Shown here: one piece after another, positions 33,198 to 44,551 of the stretch | How the letters are laid out: each line of letters opens with the position of its first letter | How positions within the stretch are numbered: the first letter of the stretch is position 1 | Origin: Sphingomonas sp. | GTDB taxonomy: Bacteria > Pseudomonadota > Alphaproteobacteria > Sphingomonadales > Sphingomonadaceae | Assembly (NCBI RefSeq): GCF_017304635.1 | Contig: NZ_JAFKMA010000002.1 | Coordinates: forward strand, 186,001 to 250,000 | Reading direction: 5' to 3' | DNA length: 64,000 nucleotides | The notes under the pieces: model-generated | What the model was told of the DNA's origin: nothing | Databases searched by the model: none | What the model saw: the letters and a program-made list of their open reading frames with translations, nothing else | Translations under genes and position numbers: made by a program

Positions 33198-34360
33198 TGG
33201 CCCGCACGCTGCGCATCATCGGGGCGGTGGTGTTGTGGATCGTGGTCGTCGTGTGCCTGGCCGCGGCGATCGTGCCGCATTTCCTCGACGCGCGATATTA
33301 TCGTGGGCCGGTCAGCGACCATTTCGACGGCGAGCGCTTCTTCAACCCCGATGGCGACGACGATACCGTGTCGGTCGGCCGGAGCGGCGGGGTCGTCGCG
33401 CGCTACGTGTTCGGCAATGACGGGCGGCCGGCCTGGCCCGACCATGTCGCGGTCGCAGAGGCCAAGCCGCCGGCCCGGGTCGACGGCGAGCGCATGCTGG
33501 TGACGTGGATCGGCCATTCGAGCGTGCTGGTGCAGACCGCCGGGCTCAACATCCTGACCGATCCCGTGTGGAGCGACACCGCCGGCCCGTTCGGCGTCGG
33601 CCCACGCCGCGTCGCGGCGCCGGGGGTGCGGTTCGCCGACCTGCCAAAGATCGACCTGATCCTCGTCAGCCACGATCATTACGATCACATGGACCTCGCG
33701 ACGCTGAAGCGGCTGTGGCAGCGCGACCGGCCGGCGATCGTCACCAGCCTGGGCAACGACAGCGTGATCGGCGCGGCCGGCGTTCTGGCGCAGGCGCGCG
33801 ACTGGGGCGGGGCGGTCGCGGTACGGCCGGGGGTCGACGTCATCGTCAATCGCGGTCATCATTGGGACAGCCGCTGGTTCGCCGATCGCAACCGGGCGCT
33901 GTGGTCGAGCTTCATCGTGAAGCTGCCGAGCGGCGGCAATCTGTTCTTCGCGGGCGATACCGGGGCGGGCGACCTGAAATGGGCCGATAAGGCCGCGAGT
34001 TACGGCCCGATCCGGCTCGCGCTGATCCCGATCGGTGCGTTCCGCTTCGCCGCCGGACAGATGGCATCGGGCAGCCATATCGGCCCGGTCGATGCGGTCG
34101 AGGTCTATCGCCGGCTCGGTGCGGCGCGCGCGATCGGCGTGCATTGGGGCACGTTCCGGCTGTCCTACGAAGCGCGCGACACGCCGCCGCGGATGCTGGG
34201 GCTGGCGCAAGCGTGCACTGGACAGAGCGGCTTTGCGACCGTGCCGATCGGCGTCACGGTGTCGGTCCCGACCTATGCCCCGCCGCCATCCCGCGCCGCG
34301 ATGTCGCGCGACGCATTGCTGCACTGTCTCGACGCGCGGGGCGGTGGCGCGCTGCGATAG
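33197..34360 (+). CDS. MBL-fold metallohydrolase, membrane-anchored (NAPE-PLD-like)
   Basis: A 387-aa protein with an N-terminal transmembrane helix (about residues 8-26) and a metallo-beta-lactamase domain. His159, His161, Asp163 and His164 (SHDHYDHMD) are the dinuclear metal motif, with WIGHSSVLVQ upstream and GVHWGTF near the C-terminus. This arrangement resembles the bacterial relatives of N-acyl phosphatidylethanolamine phospholipase D and UlaG. Substrate unknown. The ATG overlaps the fumarase stop by 1 nt. Confidence 0.9.
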   Translation: MARTLRIIGAVVLWIVVVVCLAAAIVPHFLDARYYRGPVSDHFDGERFFNPDGDDDTVSVGRSGGVVARYVFGNDGRPAWPDHVAVAEAKPPARVDGERMLVTWIGHSSVLVQTAGLNILTDPVWSDTAGPFGVGPRRVAAPGVRFADLPKIDLILVSHDHYDHMDLATLKRLWQRDRPAIVTSLGNDSVIGAAGVLAQARDWGGAVAVRPGVDVIVNRGHHWDSRWFADRNRALWSSFIVKLPSGGNLFFAGDTGAGDLKWADKAASYGPIRLALIPIGAFRFAAGQMASGSHIGPVDAVEVYRRLGAARAIGVHWGTFRLSYEARDTPPRMLGLAQACTGQSGFATVPIGVTVSVPTYAPPPSRAAMSRDALLHCLDARGGGALR

Positions 34361-34372
34361 GAGGAGGATGCC

Positions 34373-34834
34373 ATGCTGGCCCTGATGCTCGGTCTGATGA
34401 ATGCCGCCGCCGCGCCACAGCCCGCCACGGCAAAGGTCGTGTGCGAGGTCGGGCGGGCGGCGCTGCGCGACACCTGGCCGGCGCGCGTCGCCGATGCCGC
34501 CAAACGCGACACCACCAATTATGTCGATGTCGAGCATCGCCTGTTCGCGGCTTGCCCGATGCTCCGCGCCGAGGTGCCGGCGGGCTACACCATCGCCGAT
34601 GCCGACGCCTGGGCGCGGGCCAGCGTGCATGTGCCGGTGCAGGGGCGGCAGGTCGACCCTGCCTTCATCGCCTGGATCGACGTTCCGAACGTGGCTGCGG
34701 ACGGCAAGTCGGCGACCGTCCAGGTCGGCTACGACTGCACCGGCCTGTGCGGCGGCGGCGCGCTGTTTCGCTACGTCCGCACACCGCAGGGCTGGCGCCG
34801 CGACGGCCAGCCGCTGTCGCAATGGGTGTCGTAG
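34373..34834 (+). CDS. Hypothetical exported protein
   Basis: A 153-aa protein with a signal peptide (LALMLGLMNAAAA). The mature protein has four Cys, including the C-x3-C in DCTGLCGGG, and a DGQPLSQW end. AGGAGG before the ATG is a strong ribosome binding site, and the gene begins 12 bp after the MBL-fold gene, so it is likely in the same operon. No family recognised. Confidence 0.7.
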   Translation: MLALMLGLMNAAAAPQPATAKVVCEVGRAALRDTWPARVADAAKRDTTNYVDVEHRLFAACPMLRAEVPAGYTIADADAWARASVHVPVQGRQVDPAFIAWIDVPNVAADGKSATVQVGYDCTGLCGGGALFRYVRTPQGWRRDGQPLSQWVS

Positions 34835-34852
34835 CCCGGCGCCGCGCCCGCC

Positions 34853-36628
34853 TCAGGGCTCCAGCCCGAACCGTCGCGCGCGTTCGCTAAGGGTCGGGTT
34901 GATCGCCAGCGCCGCGGCGCGGTCGGCCTTCGCCTTGTCCGCCTGGCCCAGCTTCGCCTCGGTGATGCCGCGCGCGTAGAGCGACCACGCCTCGCGCGGG
35001 TTCGCCGCCAGCGCCGCGTCGTAATCGGCCAGCGCCAGCGCCAGTTCGCCCCGCCGCAACCGGATCAGCGCGCGGCTGTCGAGGAAGGCGGCGTTCTTCG
35101 GCGCCATCCTCACCGCGGCGTTGCAATCGGCCAGCGCCTTGTCGAGCTCGCGATTGAGTTGGCCCCGCGCCCAGCACCGTCCGTTCAGCGCCGCCATCCG
35201 GCCCGCATCCTCCGGATGACCCTTCAGCCACAGGTCGTAATTGGTCAGCGCCGGCTCGGGCTGGCCGAGCTCGTCGTACATCGCCGCCAGCGCGAAGCGA
35301 CGGTCGGACGACGGAGCGAGCACGCCGTCGGCCGCCTTCACGTCGGCCAGCGCGCCGTCGCGGTCGCGCGCGCGCAGCCGGATGCCGGCCCGGGTGAAGC
35401 GCGCATCGACATCGCCGGGCATCAGCGCGATCGCCTTGTCGAGGTCGGTCAGCCCCTCGTCACGCTGGCGGTTGGCGAGGTGCGCGGTCGCGCGCTGATA
35501 GTAATAGCGGCCCTCGCCCGGCGCCATCGCGATCGCCTTGTCGAAATCGGCCAGCGCGTCGGTCAGGCGGTGGTTGGACATCAGCGCCGCACCGCGCCGG
35601 CTGAATTCCTCCGCGGTCTTGGGATCGGCCGCCTTGTCGGTCAGGTCCATCAGCTTGCCGTCGCTGGTATAGGCGTGCTTGGGCGACAGGCCGAACACCG
35701 GGCCGCCTTCGTAGGTCACGAACATCACATGGTTGGCGTTCGACACGAACAGGCGGTGGGTCAGGAAGAAATCGGCGCCGATCAGCATGTCGGCATTGCC
35801 CAGCTCGGTATCGCCAATGCGGATCCTGGGATGGCTGATCGCTTCCCCGCCGACATCGATCTTGTCGAACGTCGCGAGCCAGGTGCTGACGTGGTGCGAG
35901 CCAAGCCCGGTGCTGTAGCCGTCGGGCTCGACCCCGGGGGAGGCGGGGGTGACGCCGGCACGCTTGGCGGCGGCGAGCGTCATCAGCGAGCTGACCGCGC
36001 CGCTGTCGAACATCGCGGTCACCTTGACGCCGTTGACCAGCACCGTCGCCAGCGTGTGCGGGTGGAAGCGGCTCTCTGGCTCGCCGATCAGCGGCAGCAT
36101 CGTCACCGGCTTGTCCTGCGCCCAATAGGCAAGGCCGACATGCCCGCACCGTGTCGTCTTCATCAGCCGCACCATGCCGTGCGGAAAATCATATTCGATG
36201 TCGGCCAGCCCGAGGATGTTCTGGCCGAGCAGCCCGGTCTGCCCCGTATCGGTGCCGCCGACGACGAAATCGACCTTGGGTACTTTCAGCCCGGCGAGTG
36301 AGAAGCTGTTGGTGACGGTGTAGCCGGCCGAGGATTCGCCGCCGATCCCCTTGACGTAGAAGCCGAGCGGCAACAGGTCGACGCGCAGCCCGTATTCGGT
36401 CGCCGCGGCGCGCGAGATCGTGCTGTAGAACGCGCCGCTGTCGAGGATGAAGCGCGCGTCCCTGTCGCCGAACTTCGCCGCGACCATCGCGCGCCGGCCA
36501 ACCATCGTCACCGGCAACACCGCCATCTGCTCGACCTTGCAGCCATTGGCGGGCGGGGGTGGCGGCGGGGGCGGCGGTGCCGGCATCGCCCCACCCAGAA
36601 CCATCGCCAGCAACCCGATCGCGCTCAT
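34853..36628 (-). CDS. Exported retropepsin-like aspartic protease with TPR repeats
   Basis: A 591-aa protein with a signal peptide, a run of nine prolines (about residues 18-26), and two retropepsin-like lobes in one chain: Asp63 in LDSGAF and Asp208 in FDSGAV. Two D-S-G motifs in tandem would let a single chain form a complete aspartic protease site. From about residue 360 on there are at least six TPR-like repeats (KAIAMAPGEGRYYYQRATAHL, ALADYDAALAANPREAWSLYARG). GGGGGAAG precedes the ATG at 36628. Target proteins are unknown. Confidence 0.85.
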   Translation of the reverse strand: MSAIGLLAMVLGGAMPAPPPPPPPPPANGCKVEQMAVLPVTMVGRRAMVAAKFGDRDARFILDSGAFYSTISRAAATEYGLRVDLLPLGFYVKGIGGESSAGYTVTNSFSLAGLKVPKVDFVVGGTDTGQTGLLGQNILGLADIEYDFPHGMVRLMKTTRCGHVGLAYWAQDKPVTMLPLIGEPESRFHPHTLATVLVNGVKVTAMFDSGAVSSLMTLAAAKRAGVTPASPGVEPDGYSTGLGSHHVSTWLATFDKIDVGGEAISHPRIRIGDTELGNADMLIGADFFLTHRLFVSNANHVMFVTYEGGPVFGLSPKHAYTSDGKLMDLTDKAADPKTAEEFSRRGAALMSNHRLTDALADFDKAIAMAPGEGRYYYQRATAHLANRQRDEGLTDLDKAIALMPGDVDARFTRAGIRLRARDRDGALADVKAADGVLAPSSDRRFALAAMYDELGQPEPALTNYDLWLKGHPEDAGRMAALNGRCWARGQLNRELDKALADCNAAVRMAPKNAAFLDSRALIRLRRGELALALADYDAALAANPREAWSLYARGITEAKLGQADKAKADRAAALAINPTLSERARRFGLEP

Positions 36629-37007
36629 GACTTCCCCCTCGATGATCGGGCAGCGTCGGCCCGGCGACTCTCGTGTCCGCGACGATGATCCGATTCCGAT
36701 CGCCGCGCCAGCAGAGAAATCGCGCGATCCCATCGGCGACAATTGTTACGCGAAACTTACGCCCAGGTATTGGCGAGGGGACTTGTTATGCGCACCGAAG
36801 AGATGGTGGTGGTCGCCCGCAAATATCGGGCCATCGAAAGACTGGGTCTCCGCTTCCGGGCCATGCGGCATGCGGATCTTTACGCGTCGGCAACTGGCGG
36901 CGTCGGCGTGGCGTGGACGGGCCAGGACGCGATATCGTCGTCCATGTCGGAGACGACAGATGTGGCAGGACGGGCCGCGGCGGACGTCCGCGGCCCGTCT
37001 CTCGGAC
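36629..37007. other. Intergenic region between the protease and TonB receptor genes
   Basis: A plus-strand frame at 36788-37033 (81 aa, MRTEEMVVVARKYRA) has GAGGGG upstream of its ATG but overlaps the receptor terminator and stop, so I do not count it as a gene. Nothing else is seen apart from the hairpin at 36969. Confidence 0.4.
36969..36999 (-). terminator. Strong hairpin 3' of the TonB receptor gene
   Basis: GACGGGCCGCGG / CCGCGGCCCGTC, a 12-bp perfect stem with a 7-nt loop just after the receptor stop at 37008. It has no T-run, so it may stabilise the 3' end rather than terminate by itself. Confidence 0.65.
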
Positions 37008-39383
37008 TCAGCGGAACGAGCCGCTCAGGCTGACCCCGAACACGCGCGGATCGTTGTAGATGCCGGCGCGGTAGTTCGAGGTGTCGATCACCCCGATCAG
37101 GTTCTTGCGGTTGGTCAGGTTGCGCACGAACGCGGCGATTTCGTACTTGCCGAACGCATAGCCGATCTTGCCGCCCAGTTCGTAATTGCCGTCCGCATTG
37201 TATTCGACCGAGCGATACAGCACGAAGTTGGTCTTGCCCTGCAGGTTGAAGTCGCCGGCCACGAACAGCTTGCTGTCGCCGCCCAGCGGAAGGTCGTATC
37301 GCGCGCTGACGTTGACGTTGTAATCGGGGGCGTTCGGGAACGGGTTGCCGTTGATGTTGGCGTAATAGTTGTTGCCGATCCGCACCGTCGGGTTGAGCAC
37401 CGTTTCCGACAGCACGCCGCCCGCCGCACCGACCTGCGCATAGACGCTGGGCGCGTTGATCTCGGTGTGCAGCAGGCTGAGGCCGACGTTCACGTGGAAA
37501 TTGTCGACCGGGCGCGCTTCCAGCTCGAACTCGGCGCCGTAGCCCTTGCCCTTGTTGCCGTTGAACAGCACGCCGTTGCCGTTGCTGTCGTTGCCGTTCA
37601 GCTGGATGTTGTCGATGTTGTAGTAGAAGCCGGCGATGTTCACGTGGACGCGATCGTCGGCGAAAGCGGTCTTGATCCCGGCCTCGTAGCTGGTGTTCTT
37701 TTCCGAGTTCGCGGTCGAATACGCGGAGGCGAACACCGCCGAGCGGCCCTGCACGGTCGGCCCGCGGAAGCCGCGCGCGTATCGGGCGTAGACGCTGACG
37801 TTGCGGTCGAGCTTGTAGAGCAGGCTGGCATCCCAGCTCGGCTGGGTGTCCGACAGGCGGCAATATTGCGCCGTGCCGCAGGCGTAGGACGAGGTCGGAG
37901 CGGTCGCCGGCACGCTGAGCGTCGCGAAATTCGGATGGAGCAGCAGGTTGGTGCTCTTGGTGTCGTTGGTGATGCGCACGCCGCCGGTCGCGGTCAGGCG
38001 ATCGGTCAGGTCGTAGCTGATCTGGCCGAACGCCGCCCAGCTGGTGTTGACGTTGCGCAGCAGCACGTAGTTGTTCGGGTTCGGCGTGGTGCCGAGCACG
38101 TTGCTGGTCAGGAAGAACGAGCGCTGGTCGAACTCGGTGCGGTCGCGCGCGTCGAAATAGATGCCGCCGACCTGCCACTTGAACGGGCCCGTGTCGGGGC
38201 TCGCCAGACGCACTTCCTCACTCCACTGGTCGAGCCCGCGCAGACGGCCTTGCGACTGGCCGCAGCCGACCGAGCAGATGTTGGGGGAAACGCCGCCGAA
38301 ATTGGCCGCCGCGCCGCCGTCGGTGTCGCCGCGGCTATAGCCCGAGGCGTGTTCCCACGCGGTGATCGAGGTCAGCGTCGCGCCGCCGAAGTCGTAATCG
38401 GCCTTCAGCGACACGCCGTGCGTCTTGTACGCCTGCGGATTATTCTGCGCTTCGTCATAAGCGACGACCGAGCGATCGAACGAGGCCGGGACGGCATTGG
38501 TGCCGGGGATGATCGACCCGCGATAGAAGATCGAGGCGGTGCCGCTATAGTCGCGGAGATGACCCGACAGGCGCAAGCTGAACTTGTCGCTCGGCTTGGC
38601 CAGGATCTGGAGACGCAGGTCGCGTTCGGTGAACCGGCCCATCACGTCCTTGCCCGGCACGGTGCCGTCGTCGGACGGGCCGGTATAGGTGTTGCTGATC
38701 CAGTTGTCGCGATGCTGGTACAGACCCGACAGGCGGAAGCTCAGGCTGCCGTCGCTGGTCAGCGGACCGCCGACGCCCAGGTCGGCGTTGACGCTGTTGT
38801 AGCTGCCATAGCTCAGCGTGCCCTGGCCGGCCCAGGTCGCGGTCGGCTGCGCGGTGTCGAACTTGACGATGCCGGCGGTGGTGTTGCGGCCGAACAGCGA
38901 GCCCTGCGGACCCTTCAGCACTTCGACCTGCGCGATGTCGAACGCCGGATTCGACTTCAGCACGACATGCTCCTCGACTACGTCGTCCTGGATGATCGAC
39001 ACCGGCTGCGATGCGCCGAGATAGAAGTCGATGTTGCCGAGACCGCGGATGTAGAAGCGTGGGAAAATGCGGCCGGTGGTCGATTCGACGTAGAGGCTCG
39101 GCACCTTACCGCTGAGCGACAGCAGCGTGTCGGCGCCCGACGACTGGAAGTCCTTCAGCGCGTCCGGACGGAGCACCGACACCGCGACCGGCACGTTGAT
39201 CGTGTTCTCGGTGCGGCGCTGCGCGGTCACGACGATGGTGTTCTGATCGTCCTGCGGCGCGTCGACCGTTGCGGGTGGCGCGTCCTGCGGCGCGGGCGCG
39301 GCGGTCTGCGCGGTGGCGACCGGCATGGTGGCGATGGAGGCCGCCCCGACGAGGAGCAGCGCGACGAACTTCTGGTGCTTCAT
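37008..39383 (-). CDS. TonB-dependent outer-membrane receptor
   Basis: A 791-aa receptor with a signal peptide (residues 1-26, ending VATAQ), a disordered Pro-rich stretch, a TonB box-like NTIVVTAQRR, a plug domain (about 55-170, VSIIQDD, EVLKGPQGSLFGRNTTAG) and a 22-stranded barrel ending in DPRVFGVSLSGSF with a C-terminal aromatic strand. It belongs to the large carbohydrate/aromatic-type CirA-like group common in sphingomonads, so the ligand cannot be named; the neighbours give no hint. The ATG at 39383 gives the signal peptide. Confidence 0.95.
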   Translation of the reverse strand: MKHQKFVALLLVGAASIATMPVATAQTAAPAPQDAPPATVDAPQDDQNTIVVTAQRRTENTINVPVAVSVLRPDALKDFQSSGADTLLSLSGKVPSLYVESTTGRIFPRFYIRGLGNIDFYLGASQPVSIIQDDVVEEHVVLKSNPAFDIAQVEVLKGPQGSLFGRNTTAGIVKFDTAQPTATWAGQGTLSYGSYNSVNADLGVGGPLTSDGSLSFRLSGLYQHRDNWISNTYTGPSDDGTVPGKDVMGRFTERDLRLQILAKPSDKFSLRLSGHLRDYSGTASIFYRGSIIPGTNAVPASFDRSVVAYDEAQNNPQAYKTHGVSLKADYDFGGATLTSITAWEHASGYSRGDTDGGAAANFGGVSPNICSVGCGQSQGRLRGLDQWSEEVRLASPDTGPFKWQVGGIYFDARDRTEFDQRSFFLTSNVLGTTPNPNNYVLLRNVNTSWAAFGQISYDLTDRLTATGGVRITNDTKSTNLLLHPNFATLSVPATAPTSSYACGTAQYCRLSDTQPSWDASLLYKLDRNVSVYARYARGFRGPTVQGRSAVFASAYSTANSEKNTSYEAGIKTAFADDRVHVNIAGFYYNIDNIQLNGNDSNGNGVLFNGNKGKGYGAEFELEARPVDNFHVNVGLSLLHTEINAPSVYAQVGAAGGVLSETVLNPTVRIGNNYYANINGNPFPNAPDYNVNVSARYDLPLGGDSKLFVAGDFNLQGKTNFVLYRSVEYNADGNYELGGKIGYAFGKYEIAAFVRNLTNRKNLIGVIDTSNYRAGIYNDPRVFGVSLSGSFR

Positions 39384-39597
39384 GTGACGATGGCCCTTTT
39401 GCAGGAGGCGCCGGATTATTGTGCGGCGCGGCATTACGACCGCGCCCCTGCTCGCGAAATGTGACGGCATTGCGACATATTTCACGTCGCGCCGGACCAC
39501 GTCCAACTAATCTAGAGTGTTGTAACTGCGCCACATCGCGACGGCTGCTTGGCCCTCCGTCCGCACCCTGCTAGCACCGTCGGTCAGGGGAGCAGGC

Positions 39598-40056
39598 ATG
39601 GCGGGCAGAGTGGGGCGGGGGCCCCTGTACGAGACCAGTATCGAGCGGGTCGGGCTCGCGATCGGCGCGGGCGGGGCGATGGGCGGCGCGATCGCGACGT
39701 TGCTGCTCGCGTTTGCGGGCGGATATTCGCTGGGCACGATGGTGAGTGCGCTGGTGATCGGTGCGCTGTTGACCGCGCTCGGCGTGACGGCGCTGGCGGC
39801 GATCCCCTGGGCGTTGCTCCACGCGAGCGGGCGGCGCGGGCCGGTCGCGGCGGCGGCGGTCGGCGCGGTGATCGGGTTCGTGCTGTTCCTGAGCGGGCAG
39901 ACCTACGGCTTCGGCTTTTCGCCCGCGCCGGCGATGGATGCGGGGACGTGGCTCTATCGCTGGGCGAGCGGCATCGCGACCAGCCTGGTGATGGCGGCGA
40001 TGGCGGCCGGTGTCGCCGTCGTGATGTGGCGCGTCGCGTATCGGCGGGTGGGGTGA
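39598..40056 (+). CDS. Hypothetical four-helix membrane protein
   Basis: A 152-aa protein with about four membrane helices (AIGAGGAMGGAIATLLLAFA, ALVIGALLTALGVTALAAI, VAAAAVGAVIGFVLFLSG, SLVMAAMAAGVAVVMW). AGGGGAGCAGG before the ATG is the ribosome binding site. No recognisable family; it is divergent from the TonB receptor gene. Confidence 0.7.
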   Translation: MAGRVGRGPLYETSIERVGLAIGAGGAMGGAIATLLLAFAGGYSLGTMVSALVIGALLTALGVTALAAIPWALLHASGRRGPVAAAAVGAVIGFVLFLSGQTYGFGFSPAPAMDAGTWLYRWASGIATSLVMAAMAAGVAVVMWRVAYRRVG

Positions 40057-40130
40057 CGAGCGAGCGTCGATAAGCCGGCGGCGGAACTGCCGCCCGGACT
40101 GCCGGGCAATACCCGACCGGACAAATCGCC

Positions 40131-40159
40131 GCCGGCGCGCCCGTCTTGCGCGCGCCGGT
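40131..40159 (-). terminator. Hairpin 3' of the DUF3617 gene
   Basis: Inverted arms GCCGGCGCGC and GCGCGCCGGT (one mismatch) 10 bp after the DUF3617 stop codon, followed on the minus strand by CGATTTG. A possible terminator. Confidence 0.4.
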
Positions 40160-40168
40160 GGCGATCGA

Positions 40169-40681
40169 TCACATCGGACCGGAGCCCGCGGGCGGCGTGA
40201 TGTCGCCGGGCTTGCAGTCGCCGGTGCGCTGCATCTGCATGCGCAGCTTCATCGACATCGGCGCCTTGCCGCCCGGGGGCGTCGTCTCGGTCTGCATCGT
40301 CAGGTCCTGCGACGTCGCGGTGATCGAGCCGTCGGCGGTGACCTTCGACTGCGTTCCGTTCTTGGTGCACACGCCCGAGACGTGGATGCCGGAGGAATTG
40401 ACCTCCTGCCGGTCGAACTTGCAGTCGCCGCCCTGGGTGATGCCCTTGGTCGGGTCGCTCTTCGCCGACGCTTCCGGCGTGATGCAGATCGACATGTTGC
40501 TCATCGACGCGAACATCGGGCCCATCATCGCCTTCACCTTGTCGGCGTCGGGACCCTGCGCGTCGACCAGCTCCATCTTCATCGACCAGCTGCCCGGTTG
40601 CGGCTTGGGCGGCGGGCCGGGCTTGGCGCAGCCGGCCAGCAGGGTCGCGGCCGCGGCGGCGGCGATCGTCAGAGTGCGCAT
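40169..40681 (-). CDS. DUF3617 family lipoprotein
   Basis: A 170-aa lipoprotein: lipobox LLAGC with Cys18, then a DUF3617-like domain in which a PGSWSMKMEL strand begins the conserved part, ICITPEAS and GDCKFDRQEV carry the paired Cys, and TPPGGKAPMSMKLRMQMQRTGDC ends it. The family is known in proteobacterial envelopes but without function. It is divergent from uvrB, whose start is 153 bp away. Confidence 0.85.
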   Translation of the reverse strand: MRTLTIAAAAAATLLAGCAKPGPPPKPQPGSWSMKMELVDAQGPDADKVKAMMGPMFASMSNMSICITPEASAKSDPTKGITQGGDCKFDRQEVNSSGIHVSGVCTKNGTQSKVTADGSITATSQDLTMQTETTPPGGKAPMSMKLRMQMQRTGDCKPGDITPPAGSGPM

Positions 40682-40834
40682 GGTGATTCCTCCCTGTGTC
40701 GCGACCCGGCGAGGATCGCGAAATCCCGCCCAGCATAGGGCCGGTCGCGGCGGGCGTCGACTCGCTTGCGCCGGAATAATCGCCCGCCGTTCCGGTGCGT
40801 TGAACTCGCCCCCGCGTTCGCCATATGTACGCTC

Positions 40835-43042
<2,208 letters not shown>

Positions 43043-43057
43043 AAACCCTCGCGCTGC

Positions 43058-43423
43058 CTAGCCGATCGACAGGCTCTGCCGTTCCGCGCCGTAATAGCTG
43101 GCGACGCGGTCGGCATAGTCCTGGTCGAAGGCGGGGGGCTTGCCGGACCAGCTCGGGCCGCCTTCGAGCGCCTTGGGGTCGATCGCGGTCACATAGCCGT
43201 CGCCGGCGGGGTCGTAGGTCAGCAGCGTGATCGGCACCGGGTAATAGGCGCCGCCGACGCCGAGGAACCCGCCCAGGCTTAGCACCGCATAGAGCGCGCG
43301 CGCCGAGCGCTTGTGGACCATGAAGCCGTAGACCGACCCCAGCGAGCGGCCGTCGCGATCGCGCACCTTCATCGTCTCGGTCAGCGTCGCCCCGATCAGC
43401 GGCGCGGGCAGATGGTCGCTCAA
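43058..43423 (-). CDS. PRC-barrel domain protein
   Basis: A 121-aa protein matching the PRC-barrel fold (PLIGATLTETMKVRDRDGRSLGSVYGFMV, then LYAVLSLGGFLGVGGAYYPVPITLL). I start it at the TTG at 43423, since AAGGA lies 7 nt upstream and the family domain starts 10 residues later; the longer frame from an ATG at 43522 would leave only 9 bp to the divergent lipoprotein gene. Related proteins are small, possibly RNA- or protein-interacting. Confidence 0.75.
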   Translation of the reverse strand: MSDHLPAPLIGATLTETMKVRDRDGRSLGSVYGFMVHKRSARALYAVLSLGGFLGVGGAYYPVPITLLTYDPAGDGYVTAIDPKALEGGPSWSGKPPAFDQDYADRVASYYGAERQSLSIG

Positions 43424-43531
43424 CGGTCGTTCCTTACGCAGGTTAGGCGCGGGCGTGAAGCGCGTCGCCCGCCCAAGTTGTTCCGCCGCTTTCGCCTTGA
43501 GCGCCGGCGCGGGCGCGGCCATGGTCGCGCG

Positions 43532-44038
43532 ATGCGTGCCGTCCTCGCTCTCTCGATCGCTGTCGTGACTCTCGCCGGGTGCGTCGCGCCGCCGGCCCCG
43601 GTCGCACCGCCGCGTGTCGTCGTCGCGCCGCCGCCAGTCCCGGTCGTCGCGCCGGTCCCGCCGCCGCTCGCCGCCGACTGGAACGACTGGCCGTTCACGC
43701 CGGGGGATTGGCGCTATTTGCAGCAGCCGGGCGCGACGGTCGGGCGGTTCGAGACGGCGGGGCAGGCGGCGCTGACGCTGATCTGCGACCGCTTCACGCG
43801 GCTGGTGCGGCTGACCGGGATCGCGCCCGCGCCGGCGACGATTCGCACGACCAGCCTGACGCGTGTCGTTGCGCCGGGGACGGGCGAGCCGGCCCTGGTG
43901 TTCGCCGCCAACGACCCCCTGCTCGACGCCATCGCGTTCAGTCGCGGGCGGTTCGTGGTCGAGCAGGCCGGCCGCGCGCCGCTGGTGCTACGCCCCTATG
44001 CCGAGATCGGCCGCGTGATCGAGGATTGCCGCGGATAG
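43532..44038 (+). CDS. Hypothetical lipoprotein
   Basis: A 168-aa lipoprotein with lipobox LAGC (Cys17) followed by a Val/Pro-rich stretch (APPAPVAPPRVVVAPPPVPV) and a domain with WPFTPGDWRYL and IGRVIEDCRG at the end. No family known. Divergent from the PRC-barrel gene. Confidence 0.75.
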   Translation: MRAVLALSIAVVTLAGCVAPPAPVAPPRVVVAPPPVPVVAPVPPPLAADWNDWPFTPGDWRYLQQPGATVGRFETAGQAALTLICDRFTRLVRLTGIAPAPATIRTTSLTRVVAPGTGEPALVFAANDPLLDAIAFSRGRFVVEQAGRAPLVLRPYAEIGRVIEDCRG

Positions 44039-44080
44039 CTTTGGGCGGCCGGCGCGTTCAGGCGGGCGAGGAGATCGCGC

Positions 44081-44230
44081 ATGATCCGCAAGCTCGCATC
44101 GGGCGAATACCGCATCTATTCGCGCCACAAGGACGACGAGACCGGCAAGCGCCGCAACCTCGGCACGTTCGACACCAAGGCCGCGGCGCAGCAGCACGAG
44201 CGCGAAATCCAGTATTTCAAGCACCACTGA
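44081..44230 (+). CDS. Small conserved basic protein (49 aa)
   Basis: A 49-aa protein starting MIRKLASGEYRIYSRHKD and ending EREIQYFKHH, with the pattern GKRRNLGTFDTKAAAQQHE, which I recall from many alphaproteobacteria. GGCGAGGAG lies 9 nt upstream of the ATG at 44081. It resembles a DNA-binding integrase-arm (AP2-like) domain in its short beta strands and TFDTKAAA helix. It is 25 bp before the DUF3175 gene, its usual neighbour. Confidence 0.75.
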   Translation: MIRKLASGEYRIYSRHKDDETGKRRNLGTFDTKAAAQQHEREIQYFKHH

Positions 44231-44255
44231 CGCACCGCCCGCGAAAGGACCCGCC

Positions 44256-44528
44256 ATGCCCGCCAGGCACTGGTCGCAGGACGTGACCGACCATTCCGAC
44301 GCGCTCGACCTTGCCAGGGACGTGTTCACGCGCGACGACCCCAAATCGATCGCGGCGTCGCTGAAGCGATCGGCCGAGCACAGCAAGCGCCGCAAGGGCA
44401 CGCCGTTCCAGTCGGCGATGTCGATGCTGACCTTCTACATCAACCGCGCGGGGAAGGATCTGCCGGCGGCGCGCAGGAAGGTGCTGGAACAGGCGAAGGT
44501 GGAGCTGCGCGCGGCGTTCGGGCGGTAG
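44256..44528 (+). CDS. DUF3175 domain protein
   Basis: A 90-aa protein matching DUF3175 (KHWSQxV start, RHWSQDVTDHSDALDLARDVF, and SIAASLKRSAEHSKRRKGTPFQSAMSMLTFYINRAGKDL). It is basic, small and soluble. It follows a 49-aa basic protein and may be co-transcribed with it. No known function. A cluster of two repeats follows immediately. Confidence 0.85.
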   Translation: MPARHWSQDVTDHSDALDLARDVFTRDDPKSIAASLKRSAEHSKRRKGTPFQSAMSMLTFYINRAGKDLPAARRKVLEQAKVELRAAFGR

Positions 44529-44551
44529 CGGCGGGGGCACTCTCGTTGCCG

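Noticed and set aside
36788-37033. 81-aa plus-strand frame with a purine-rich RBS
   Set aside because: It runs through the receptor 3' hairpin and stop, has no domain, and its second half is Arg/Ser/Gly-rich as expected for GC-rich noise.
40740-40834. Possible SOS (LexA) box before uvrB
   Set aside because: GTTC and GAAC words occur (GTTC-N9-GAAC) but not in the GTTC-N7-GTTC arrangement expected for alphaproteobacteria.
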